Shown: piece after piece, positions 1 through 7,277 of the stretch | How the letters are laid out: every line of letters begins with the position of its first letter | Position numbering within the stretch: position 1 is the stretch's first letter | Source: Paenibacillus nanensis | GTDB taxonomy: Bacteria > Bacillota > Bacilli > Paenibacillales > Paenibacillaceae | Direction of reading: 5' to 3' | NCBI RefSeq assembly: GCF_003583765.1 | Contig: NZ_QXQA01000016.1 | Span: 62,001 to 126,000, forward strand | DNA length: 64,000 bases | Notes under the pieces: model-generated | What the model saw: the letters and a program-made list of their open reading frames with translations, nothing else | Databases searched by the model: none | What the model was told of the DNA's origin: nothing | Position numbers and translations under genes: made by a program

Positions 1-2
1 AT

Positions 3-197
3 GAACGATATAAAATCACCGTTTACTACAACCAGACGTACGGCGAGATTTTTGATCTGCAGGAAGATCCGAATGAGCTGCGTAATTTGTGGGACGATCC
101 GCAGCATGCCTCCCTCAAGTCCGAACTGCTCCTCAAATATATTTGGGCGGAGCTGGGCAAGGAGTCGATGCCGATGCCGCGAATTTGGCATGCGTAG
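3..197 (+). CDS. Sulfatase, C-terminal fragment (5' end outside window)
   Basis: The third forward frame is open from the window edge to a TAG at 195-197, giving 64 residues. It contains YKITVYYNQTYGEIFDL followed by an EDPNELRNLWDDP-like stretch. That is the typical C-terminal end of bacterial arylsulfatase/choline-sulfatase-family proteins, where a strand pair is followed by 'DLxxDPxExxNL'. The catalytic Cys/Ser maturation motif lies upstream and cannot be seen, so the substrate is unknown. The gene ends just before a strong bidirectional hairpin. I am fairly sure of the family and not of the specificity. Confidence 0.75.
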   Translation, partial: ERYKITVYYNQTYGEIFDLQEDPNELRNLWDDPQHASLKSELLLKYIWAELGKESMPMPRIWHA

Positions 198-227
198 TAA
201 CGAGAGTGAGACGTTTAGCATGGAGAA

Positions 228-270
228 ACAGCCTCTTTGGCGGACTGCCGCCAAAGAGGCTGTCTTTTGC
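228..270. terminator. Bidirectional intrinsic terminator
   Basis: A perfect 16-bp stem (228-243 with 248-263) with a 4-nt loop is followed by a T-rich tail. It sits between the sulfatase end and the convergent MFS gene and can serve both. Confidence 0.85.
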
Positions 271-271
271 T

Positions 272-1453
272 TTAAGAAGCCGATACCGATTCCGTCCCCT
301 CCTTGCGGGCCTTCCCCAGCACCCCTCCGAACAGAAATGTGACTAAAGACAGCGCCAGGCATACCGACGTGAAGATGCCAATCGTAGAATAGCCGCTGAA
401 TTGCACATAGATTACGCCAGCGACCCAGGCGCCGAGCGTGTTCGCGCCGTTCATCGTCGAGTTGGCCAAGCTGGAGATCGTCCCGCGAAGAGAAGCGTTC
501 AGCGAGGTGAGCGCCTCCATGACGGTCGGGAACAGGACGCCAAGAATCGTGTAGATGACGAGGTAGCCTATCGTTATGACAGGCAGATTCGTGAGCTGCG
601 GAATAATCGCATAAAGCGCGATGATCAGCAGCATTCCCGCAATGGCCGCATTCGCGCGGCCCAGTTTTTTAATAATGGATGAGCTGATGACACTTCCCAG
701 CAGCGTGCCGAATCCAAGAAACATCATCACCAATCCGATCCGTCCAATCGGAAGCTGAAAGCTGTCTGCCATCCATTTGCCGACGAATGCAAATGCCGTT
801 CCGCTGCCCAAATGAAGCAGCAGATAGGCCATTAATCCGCTTCTCGCTTTGCCGCTTTTCACGAGAGGAGCGTACCTTCCAAGAATGGATGTCCGCTCGC
901 GCGAGGCCGGCTTCATATCGGGCAGCGCATAGAATGCGATAAGATTCAGCAGCAGCGAAGCGGCGCCAACGGCCCAGAATGGAACGGACCAATGGGCGGC
1001 CGCAAGCCAGCTGCCTATAGGCACGCCAAGCGCCTGAGCCGCGGCGAGCCCGGAGAAGGCGATGCCCATCGTTTTTGATATTTTCGCGGGGGGCATAACA
1101 GCGGGGATGGAGGCCCATACCTGCGGAGCGGTGAACGCCGCGCTGACGCCGGCTAGAAAGCGAAACAAGCACATGGACCAGAAGCTGTCGGCAAATCCGC
1201 ATAGAATCGTAGATAGCGAAAATCCGAGCAGTCCGCACAGCAGAACCGTTCTTCGGTTCCAGCCGTCGGATAGAGGTCCGGCGATCAGCGCGAAAATGGC
1301 CGATCCCAGCGTATACGCGCCAAGCATCCAGCCGGCTGCATCGGTTGATACGCCGAACTCCGCCTGCAGCGTCGGGAGCAATGGCGAGATGAGAAACGTG
1401 TCGGTTCCAATCATGAACATGATGAGGAAAAATAGCGCGGTATAGCTGCGCAT
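272..1453 (-). CDS. MFS transporter, DHA1-type drug/metabolite exporter
   Basis: The product has 393 residues and about 12 hydrophobic segments. The N-terminus holds the MFS signature region 'IGTDTFLISPLLPTL', and 'GPLSDGWNRRTVL' is the loop 2-3 motif A. It is a proton-coupled exporter of the DHA1 group by family knowledge, with unknown substrate. I chose the ATG at 1453 because AGGAG lies 9 nt upstream. An in-frame TTG two codons earlier would sit too close to that site. The gene is divergent from a WYL-domain regulator whose start is 105 bp away, which suggests that regulator controls it. Confidence 0.85.
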   Translation of the reverse strand: MRSYTALFFLIMFMIGTDTFLISPLLPTLQAEFGVSTDAAGWMLGAYTLGSAIFALIAGPLSDGWNRRTVLLCGLLGFSLSTILCGFADSFWSMCLFRFLAGVSAAFTAPQVWASIPAVMPPAKISKTMGIAFSGLAAAQALGVPIGSWLAAAHWSVPFWAVGAASLLLNLIAFYALPDMKPASRERTSILGRYAPLVKSGKARSGLMAYLLLHLGSGTAFAFVGKWMADSFQLPIGRIGLVMMFLGFGTLLGSVISSSIIKKLGRANAAIAGMLLIIALYAIIPQLTNLPVITIGYLVIYTILGVLFPTVMEALTSLNASLRGTISSLANSTMNGANTLGAWVAGVIYVQFSGYSTIGIFTSVCLALSLVTFLFGGVLGKARKEGTESVSAS

Positions 1454-1511
1454 GGTCAATCACTCCTATTCGGTTACTGTTGCTTTCTGTTCCTATCGTA
1501 AAGCATAATAG

Positions 1512-1526
1512 TGACAGAACTTGTCA
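1512..1526. promoter_or_regulatory. Inverted repeat, candidate operator between MFS gene and WYL regulator
   Basis: TGACA-GAACT-TGTCA is a perfect 5-bp inverted repeat in the 105-bp divergent intergenic region. It is placed so that one protein could control both promoters. Assignment to the WYL regulator is inference from position. Confidence 0.45.
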
Positions 1527-1558
1527 TGAATTATTGGCGGAAATAAAGGAGATGTCGG

Positions 1559-2527
1559 ATGCTCAAATCCAAAAGATTGATGGAACTGATGATGTTCGTC
1601 AACCGAAAGCGCAGATTTAAAGTCCAGGAGCTTGCCGATGAGTTTGGGGTATCCAAACGCACGATTTTAAGGGATTTGCAGGAGCTAAGCGAGCTGGGCG
1701 TGCCGCTTTATTCGGAAGTGGGCCCGCACGGCGGCTATCAGGTGATACGGGAGAGGGTGCTTCCGCCAATCGCGTTTACGGAAGAAGAAGCGGTGGCGAT
1801 GTTTTTTGCGGTGCATGCGTTACGCCATTATTCCTCGCTGCCGTTCGAAGCGGAATCCGCTTCGGCGCTGAATAAGTTCTATCTTCATATGCCTGGGGAC
1901 GTCCGGGACCGCATTGACAGCATGAAAGACCGGGTCGACTTCGTGACGCCGGCAAGGCGCGGCGATGCGCCTTATTTGGCCGTGCTGCTCGATGCGGCCG
2001 TCAGGCAGAAGGTGCTTGCCATCGCCTATGAGTCGAAGGAAGAGGGAAGGACCAGCCGCCGGATCCAGCCGGTATGCCTCTATGCGAATAACGGTCTGTG
2101 GTACTGCACGGCTTACTGCTTCCTGCGCGAAGGGTTTCGCGTGTTTCGGTGCGACAAGATAGGGGAGGCGGCGTTCGACGAATCCGGTACAGAGCCGCTC
2201 GACTTAAGAGACGTTAGCCTTTCGCGACGGGGAAATACGAAGCCGGACGATCCGGTTCGACTTCGCGCGGCGCTTACCCGTTCCGGAGTTCAGCGCTGCG
2301 AGGCGGAGCTATGGCTTGCTCCCATGCTGCAGGTGCTGGAAGACGGAAGCGGCGTGATCGACGCCGATGTGTCCCGGAGCGATCTATCCTTTTACACATC
2401 GTTTTTTATCGGGCTGGGAGACGAGGTCAGGCTGGAAGGGCCGGCAGAGCTGAAGGAATCGATTAGGAGGAGACTGTCCGAGCTGTTGGCCCGGTATGAA
2501 GGGGACAGTACGAATTCCCGTCAATAA
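1559..2527 (+). CDS. YafY-type HTH / WYL-domain transcriptional regulator
   Basis: The product has 322 residues. Residues 1-60 form a DeoR-like winged helix (RRFKVQELADEFGVSKRTILRDL). The rest fits a WYL ligand-binding domain, with YESKEEGRTSRRIQPVCLY and 'NNGLWYCTAYC' matching its core. AAGGAG precedes the ATG by about 8 nt. Such proteins act as repressors or activators that respond to small or nucleic-acid-like ligands. Divergent orientation to an MFS exporter makes local and autogenous regulation likely. The ligand is unknown. Confidence 0.85.
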   Translation: MLKSKRLMELMMFVNRKRRFKVQELADEFGVSKRTILRDLQELSELGVPLYSEVGPHGGYQVIRERVLPPIAFTEEEAVAMFFAVHALRHYSSLPFEAESASALNKFYLHMPGDVRDRIDSMKDRVDFVTPARRGDAPYLAVLLDAAVRQKVLAIAYESKEEGRTSRRIQPVCLYANNGLWYCTAYCFLREGFRVFRCDKIGEAAFDESGTEPLDLRDVSLSRRGNTKPDDPVRLRAALTRSGVQRCEAELWLAPMLQVLEDGSGVIDADVSRSDLSFYTSFFIGLGDEVRLEGPAELKESIRRRLSELLARYEGDSTNSRQ

Positions 2528-2561
2528 TTTCTCGTTACTATGAAATGGAAGGATGATGTGT

Positions 2562-3104
2562 ATGTCAGAGCAGGCCGTATACGTCCGGTTCCCTGAAGAG
2601 GCGGACGCCGCGGAATTAACAGCTATGTATGAGCGCAATCGGGAGTTCTTTGAGCGGTTTTCGCCGGACATGCCGGAGGACTACTATACAGAGGAGCATC
2701 AGCTCCGGAAGATTATTAAGGGCAAGACCGATCGCGCGGAGGATCGGAGATATGCCTTTGTGGTATGTCAGAAGGCGGACGGCCGAATCGTTGGCGCCGT
2801 CGACTTATCCTTTGTGGCAAGAGGGCCGCTGCAGAGCTGTATGATCGGATACAGCCTGGATCAAGCGTATAACGGCAAGGGCTATATGACGGAAGCGGTG
2901 AAACAGGTAATCCGCTTCGCTTTCGATGAGTTGAAATTTCACCGGATTGTCGGTGAAGTCTCCCTTCGTAACCCGGGTTCTATTCGAGTGCTGGAGAAAG
3001 CTGGTTTTCATAAAGAAGGCATTTCCCGGAGCAACTTAAAAATCAAGGGAGTGTGGGAGGATCATCAGGTTTTGGCGATTATAAATCCTTCTGAGGAGGT
3101 ATAG
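2562..3104 (+). CDS. GNAT N-acetyltransferase, RimJ/RimL type
   Basis: The product has 180 residues. 'MIGYSLDQAYNGKGYMTEAV' is GNAT motif A, where acetyl-CoA binds, followed by 'KFHRIVGEVSLRNPGSIRV' and 'LEKAGFHKEG', the usual end of the RimJ/RimL branch. It probably acetylates an amino group on a protein or small molecule. The ATG at 2562 was chosen over ATGs at 2553 and 2556 because GGAAGG at 2547-2552 is correctly spaced only for it. It follows the WYL regulator by 34 bp and may be co-transcribed. Confidence 0.85.
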   Translation: MSEQAVYVRFPEEADAAELTAMYERNREFFERFSPDMPEDYYTEEHQLRKIIKGKTDRAEDRRYAFVVCQKADGRIVGAVDLSFVARGPLQSCMIGYSLDQAYNGKGYMTEAVKQVIRFAFDELKFHRIVGEVSLRNPGSIRVLEKAGFHKEGISRSNLKIKGVWEDHQVLAIINPSEEV

Positions 3105-3110
3105 CCAGAT

Positions 3111-3146
3111 GGCAGCGGGCTTAACGGCCTGCTGCCGTTTTCTTTT
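3111..3146 (+). terminator. Intrinsic terminator after GNAT gene
   Basis: A GGCAGC(G)GGC / GCC(T)GCTGCC hairpin is followed by GTTTTCTTTT. Confidence 0.8.
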
Positions 3147-3225
3147 GGCCGCAATTTAACTGGATATCGCTGGCAGCTAATGGTTACCTTATAAATTGAT
3201 ACCAAGCAGCAGGAGAAGATAACCG

Positions 3226-4488
3226 ATGCCTCATCAAAAATTTCAGTCCGATAACATAAGACCGCGCTATTCCAAGGGGCACATATCCGTATTTGGGATC
3301 AACTCGGTTTATCCCCGGACGCCTTGGGTTACCGCATGGTGGTCGGCCGCTTTTCCAGGCTTTGGGCATATGTTCATCGGCAAGTATTTGCATGGTTTTG
3401 TGTTGATCCTATGGGAGATTGTCGTTAACAGTCAGGCCCATCTCAACATGTCGATCGCCTTATCCTTTCAAGGCCGGTTCGAGGAGGCTAAGGCTGTGCT
3501 GAATGAGGATTGGGCGCTGCTGTACGTCGCGGTCTATCTATACAGCATCTGGGACAGTTACCGCTGCGCGGTGGAAAATAATAAAAATCATATTTTAGCC
3601 GAAATTGAAGACGCGCCTGTCGCGCCTTCGGACGTCAGCTTTTTCGATATTGTCACCCTTGATAAGAAGAAGCCTTGGGTGGGGCTGGCCTGGTCGTTTT
3701 TCACCCCCGGCTTAGGGCAATTATATAGCGGAAGTACGATTGTCGGCACCTTTGTTCTGGCCTGGTGGATCTTTGTATGCTATAAGGCGATGGCCATTCA
3801 CGCGTGGCTCCATTCCTTTCTGGGGGATTTCGGCAGCTTGCCTGCAATCGTCGATTGGCAATGGTTTCTTTTTTTGCCCTCCATGTTCGCCTTCGCCATT
3901 TATCAAGCGTACACATCGGTGAATGAAAACAATATTTTATACGATATCGAGCAAATACGGTACCTTAGAGTGAGGGCGGAAAATTTGGGACAACTGGACG
4001 CGGCTGAAAGCAATACCGTGCATCTGATCGCTACGTTTGAGCATTCGACTTTTGTGGAGATGGTTATCCATGATATTGAGAAGCTTGGGGTACCGGCGCA
4101 AAATATTGTGGCATTGCCTATGGAAAATGTGGAGTCCCCAACCCAAATCCTAGACACGATTCATCGGGTGGACGGCAGAAGCGTACTGGATGGGGCCATG
4201 ATGGGCGCAACGATTTTTTCGGTGCTTGGGGCGATTTACGGGTTCGTGCTGTACTGGGGGCCGGTCATTTGGGGGCTGATTGGCCTAGCGGGCGGTTTCC
4301 TCATTGGGCTCATCATCGAAATAGCGCTTAGTAAAAAGAAGCTAAAGCTTTTTGGGGGGCGCAAAAGCGAGGTCATAATAGAGGTGATCTGTCATGCTTC
4401 CCTGAAAGATCAGCTGGTAAAAGCAATAAAAACGCGGAAGGCTACCGGTTACGTGTTTCGGCCAGAGCGATTAAAAACAACGAGCTGA
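3226..4488 (+). CDS. Membrane protein with two TM2-like modules and a split C-terminal sensor-like domain
   Basis: The product has 420 residues and I do not recognise a named family for the whole. Residues 35-120 and 150-246 are an internal duplication. Each begins with a proline-glycine TM2 motif (PGFGHMFIGK at 44, PGLGQLYSGS at 161) and ends in a helix before VENNK or VNENN. Residues 255-290 look like half of an alpha/beta ferredoxin-like domain (VHLIATFEHSTFVEMV). A glycine-rich two-helix membrane hairpin (about 311-350) follows, then the second half (EVIIEVICHASLKDQLVKAI). This resembles stress proteins in which a membrane hairpin interrupts a small sensor domain. AGGAGAAG precedes the ATG. 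Function unknown. Confidence 0.7.
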   Translation: MPHQKFQSDNIRPRYSKGHISVFGINSVYPRTPWVTAWWSAAFPGFGHMFIGKYLHGFVLILWEIVVNSQAHLNMSIALSFQGRFEEAKAVLNEDWALLYVAVYLYSIWDSYRCAVENNKNHILAEIEDAPVAPSDVSFFDIVTLDKKKPWVGLAWSFFTPGLGQLYSGSTIVGTFVLAWWIFVCYKAMAIHAWLHSFLGDFGSLPAIVDWQWFLFLPSMFAFAIYQAYTSVNENNILYDIEQIRYLRVRAENLGQLDAAESNTVHLIATFEHSTFVEMVIHDIEKLGVPAQNIVALPMENVESPTQILDTIHRVDGRSVLDGAMMGATIFSVLGAIYGFVLYWGPVIWGLIGLAGGFLIGLIIEIALSKKKLKLFGGRKSEVIIEVICHASLKDQLVKAIKTRKATGYVFRPERLKTTS

Positions 4489-4519
4489 CGGAATGGCTGA
4501 TCCTAATAGATGAGCGCCG

Positions 4520-4565
4520 AGCCGAGCATGTTCAGGCATTTGCTTGAAGCATTTCGGCTTTTTTC
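4520..4565 (+). terminator. Intrinsic terminator after duplicated TM2 protein
   Basis: An AGCCGA / TCGGCT stem with an inner GCATTTGC-type extension is followed by six or more T residues. Confidence 0.65.
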
Positions 4566-4584
4566 TTTTGATTGGAGTTATTTA

Positions 4585-4705
4585 AGACTCGCTAAAGGTT
4601 CGTGCTTTAGGCTATAGATATCGAGGGGCTAAGCGGTTGCCTGACCGGGAAAGGGGGAGTGAAGCCGAATCCGTCTCTCGGTGCACCCCACATAACAAGG
4701 AGGAC
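4585..4705 (+). other. Structured 5' leader of the secreted repeat protein
   Basis: About 120 nt before the strong AAGGAGG of the secreted protein contain an imperfect hairpin. GGG-GTG-GCCGA pairs with TCGGT-CAC-CCC at roughly 4652-4688, around CCGAATCCGTC. The loop text resembles part of the 3' core of ydaO/c-di-AMP riboswitches, but the rest of that motif is not convincing. I record it only as a structured leader of unknown role. Confidence 0.25.
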
Positions 4706-4713
4706 TTCCTAAT

Positions 4714-5566
4714 ATGAAAAAAAATAAAATGATCGCGGCAAGCGCGCTTGCATTAACCCTTACATTAGCCGGCGGAGCCGTTCTTACGGGACATGCCTTC
4801 GCCGCTGCAAGCCAGGCGGCAGCCGCCACAGATACATCCGGCCAAAGCGCAGGTAAAGAAATGGTGAAAGGCCGGGGCGGGGATCACGGTGTCCGGGTTA
4901 AGCTGGACGAAGCGGAAATCGCCAAGCTGCTCGGCGTGACGGAGGACGAGCTGAACACGGAAAGGAAAGCGGGGAAATCGCTGGCTGCAATCGCGGAGGC
5001 GAAGGGCATCGACGTCCAGTCCGTGATTGATCTTGCTGCCAAGCAGCTGACAGCAAATCTGAATGAGAAGCTGGAAAGCGGCAAAGTGACGCAGGAGCAA
5101 TATGATGCCGATATTGCCGGCGTTGCAGATAAAGCGGCTGACTACGTCAACAACACATTCGCCGGCAAAGGCGGTAAAGGCGGCTTTGGCGGTCGGAGCG
5201 GCGCTAAAATCGACGAGACGGCGATCACGGAGCTGCTTGGCATGACAAGCGGCGAATACGATACAGCCGCGGGAGCCGGCAAGTCGATCGCGGCTATGGC
5301 TGAAGAAGGGCGTATCGCTGCAGTCGGTCACGGATCTTGTAACCGGTCAGCTGCGCGAGCAGCTGGACCGGCAGCTGGCCGACGGCAAGTTGACGCAGGA
5401 GCAGTATGACGCGAAAGCGGCGGAGCTTGCGGACAAAGCGAGCAAGCTCGTTAATACGGCGCGTACAGGAAAAGGCGGCCATCGCGGACATGGGCCGAAG
5501 GCTTCCGCGGACGCAGCCGACAGCGCAGGCGCAGCCGATTCAGCCGAAACAACGTCGGCCGTTTAA
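4714..5566 (+). pseudogene. Secreted protein with two tandem ~100-residue repeats, frameshifted in repeat 2
   Basis: A signal peptide (MKKNKMIAASALALTLTLAG, cleavage near AFAA) precedes repeat 1. That repeat holds AEIAKLLGVTEDELNTERKA, KSLAAIAEAKGIDVQSVIDL and KVTQEQYDADI, and ends in a Gly-Lys-rich linker. Repeat 2 begins with the same pattern (AITELLGMTSGEYDTA). At 5302-5308 the reading frame changes. From 5306 the +2 frame continues the expected repeat (KGVSLQSVTDLV, KLTQEQYDAKA) and a His/Gly-rich tail to a TAA at 5564. The data fit a 2-nt loss from an A4 run (GAAGAAAAGG to GAAGAAGG). As written, the first frame stops at 5409 after 231 residues. Function unknown; possibly cell-wall associated. 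Confidence 0.7.
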
Positions 5567-5623
5567 CCCGAATTTATAGATGAGCAGGCCTCGCTGCAAA
5601 GCGGATAGGCCAGGCGAAGCCAG

Positions 5624-5654
5624 ACCAGCATGCCGACAGGTATGCTGGTTTTTT
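5624..5654 (+). terminator. Intrinsic terminator after secreted repeat protein
   Basis: ACCAGCAT pairs with ATGCTGGT around a 10-nt loop, followed by TTTTTTC. Confidence 0.8.
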
Positions 5655-5692
5655 CGTAAGATTAACGGAGACGTTTCAACAAAGACGAAAAC

Positions 5693-5753
5693 GAAGAAGA
5701 AGAAGAAGAAGAAGAAGAAGAAGAAGAAGAAGAAGAAGAAGAAGAAGAAGAAG
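5693..5753. repeat. GAA trinucleotide microsatellite, 20 perfect copies
   Basis: Sixty-one nucleotides of uninterrupted (GAA)n end 34 bp upstream of the -35 box of the nrtR promoter, between that promoter and the preceding terminator. Any frame through it reads poly-Lys, poly-Glu, poly-Arg or poly-Phe/Ser/Leu, so open frames across it are artefacts. Confidence 0.95.
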
Positions 5754-5787
5754 GCAGGCCCATTTTCAGAAAAATGGAAACGACAGG

Positions 5788-5816
5788 TTGACATCCTCGC
5801 TCATTCTGCATATAAT
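5788..5816 (+). promoter_or_regulatory. Consensus sigma-A promoter of nrtR
   Basis: TTGACA (5788-5793), a 17-bp spacer and TATAAT (5811-5816) form an exact consensus promoter. The expected start near 5823 falls inside the inverted repeat at 5820-5843. Confidence 0.9.
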
Positions 5817-5819
5817 ACA

Positions 5820-5843
5820 ATTAACAAAATGATAATTGTTAAT
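5820..5843. promoter_or_regulatory. NrtR-type operator 1
   Basis: ATTAAC-N12-GTTAAT is a 24-bp inverted repeat (8-bp arms ATTAACAA/TTGTTAAT). It starts 3 bp after the -10 box and covers the expected transcription start. The same ATTAAC-N12-GTTAAT arrangement recurs before pncA, which supports binding by the adjacent NrtR. Confidence 0.75.
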
Positions 5844-5861
5844 AGAAAGAGAGGGGCGCGC

Positions 5862-6638
5862 TTGTCTAATCAAGAAGCACTGGAGCAATACGACGTCAAG
5901 AAATACCGCACGCCGGATGGTTATACTTCAGATATCGCAGTCTTCACCATACTGCCGGTTAAAGCTGAAGCGTTCAAACCGCCGGTCATGGACCTTAAGA
6001 TTATGCTGATCCAGCGCAGCGCACGGAACAGCGAAGGCAAGCCCAACATTGAAGCGGGGAAATGGGCGCTGCCCGGCGGGTTTGTCGATCCGAACGAGAC
6101 AGCCTTCGAGTGCGCGAAGCGGGAGCTTCAGGAGGAGACGGGGGTAGAGGACATCCATCTCGAACATTTCGGCGTTTACGACAAGCCGGGACGTGACCCG
6201 CGCGGATGGATGATCACGAACGCTCACTTTGCGATCGTGCCGGAGCGCAAGCTGTCGAAGCGTCAAGCGAACGACGATGCGGCCGATGTTCAGCTCTTTT
6301 CAGTGAACGAGGTTCTGAATATGGAGCTTGCTTTTGACCATGCTGAAATTATCGCCGATGCCATTCACGTCATCCGCCGCAAGCTGCTGGAAACGACGGT
6401 CGCAAGAGAGTTCCTTCCCGAAGAGTTCACGTACTCGGAGCTTCAGGCTGTGCTCCTCACGGTAACGGACGATTCGGCCATCGCGCTGGAAGCCGCATTT
6501 GCAAGGAAGATTAAGTCTCTGCCTTTCATTCAGGAAGTGGAAGGAAAGAAAACAACCAGAACCTCTAAAAGGCCGACGCAGCTGTACCGATTCGTTGATG
6601 TGGATCTGAACAAATCGATTTACCACACGAAAATGTAA
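5862..6638 (+). CDS. nrtR: NrtR family NAD-metabolism regulator (NUDIX sensor + winged helix)
   Basis: The product has 258 residues from a TTG start with AGAGGGG 5 nt upstream. Residues ~30-165 are a NUDIX domain with ADP-ribose-type features (KWALPGGFVDPNETAFECAK followed by RELQEETG). The C-terminal ~90 residues (FTYSELQAVLLTV, TSKRPTQLYRF) are the winged helix of NrtR. Family members repress NAD biosynthesis or salvage genes and release DNA on binding ADP-ribose or related ligands. The gene heads a pncA-pncB-nadD-nadE cluster and its promoter overlaps an inverted repeat, so autorepression is likely. A longer open frame runs upstream through the GAA tract, but it would start before the promoter and is not credible. 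Confidence 0.88.
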   Translation: MSNQEALEQYDVKKYRTPDGYTSDIAVFTILPVKAEAFKPPVMDLKIMLIQRSARNSEGKPNIEAGKWALPGGFVDPNETAFECAKRELQEETGVEDIHLEHFGVYDKPGRDPRGWMITNAHFAIVPERKLSKRQANDDAADVQLFSVNEVLNMELAFDHAEIIADAIHVIRRKLLETTVAREFLPEEFTYSELQAVLLTVTDDSAIALEAAFARKIKSLPFIQEVEGKKTTRTSKRPTQLYRFVDVDLNKSIYHTKM

Positions 6639-6661
6639 AAGGGTTATTCCACGCTATTACA

Positions 6662-6685
6662 ATTAACATTTTCACAATCGTTAAT
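6662..6685. promoter_or_regulatory. NrtR-type operator 2, upstream of pncA
   Basis: ATTAAC-N12-GTTAAT has the same length and spacing as the site before nrtR, and lies 22 bp before the pncA ATG. TACAAT at 6658-6663 could be a -10 box partly covered by it. This suggests a second regulated promoter inside the cluster. Confidence 0.7.
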
Positions 6686-6706
6686 ACCTTGAGGGAGGCG
6701 TTCAAG

Positions 6707-7276
6707 ATGGAAAAGAAAAAAGCGCTGATCAATATCGATTACACGAAGGATTTTGTCGCGGCGGACGGGGCTTTGACTTGCGGCGCGCCAGGGCAGGCGA
6801 TTGAGGAACGTATCGCGGCGATTACGGAAGCGTTCATCCGCAGTCAACATTATGTTGTATTCGCGATCGATATACACAAAGAGAACGACCCCTATCACCC
6901 GGAGACGAAGCTGTTCCCGCCGCACAATATTGAAGGAACGGATGGCCGCAAGCTGTTCGGCAAGCTGGAGGATGTCTATCAGCGCCATCAAGATGACGAG
7001 AATGTCTATTGGATGGATAAAACGAGATACAGCGCGTTTGCCGGAACGGACCTGGAGCAGCAGCTTCGCGCAAGAGGAATAAGCGAGCTTCACCTCGTCG
7101 GAGTGTGCACCGATATTTGCGTTCTTCACACCGCAGTGGACGCTTACAATAAGGGCTTTGACATCGTGGTCCATGAAGATGCGGTGGCAAGCTTTGACGC
7201 GGAAGGCCACGTCTGGGCGCTCCGTCATTTCAAGGGATCGCTTGGCGCAGCGGTTATAAGGAAAGAAGGGGAATAA
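6707..7276 (+). CDS. pncA: Nicotinamidase (isochorismatase fold)
   Basis: The product has 189 residues. The catalytic triad of cysteine hydrolases is visible: Asp in 'INIDYTKDF', Lys in 'VYWMDKTRYSAF', Cys in 'GVCTDICVLHT'. It hydrolyses nicotinamide to nicotinate and ammonia in the cytoplasm, the first step of the salvage route encoded here. The ATG at 6707 has GAGGGAGG 8 nt upstream; a TTG at 6689 would overlap that site. The next gene starts 1 nt after its stop, so the two are translationally coupled. Confidence 0.92.
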   Translation: MEKKKALINIDYTKDFVAADGALTCGAPGQAIEERIAAITEAFIRSQHYVVFAIDIHKENDPYHPETKLFPPHNIEGTDGRKLFGKLEDVYQRHQDDENVYWMDKTRYSAFAGTDLEQQLRARGISELHLVGVCTDICVLHTAVDAYNKGFDIVVHEDAVASFDAEGHVWALRHFKGSLGAAVIRKEGE

Positions 7277-7277
7277 A

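Noticed and set aside
4585-4705. Confident ydaO (c-di-AMP) riboswitch call
   Set aside because: Only one short segment resembles the motif; the other conserved cores are not found.
5580-5861. Long N-terminal extension of nrtR containing a poly-Lys run
   Set aside because: It would start upstream of the terminator hairpin, GAA tract and the consensus promoter. The TTG at 5862 has a proper RBS and matches the family length.
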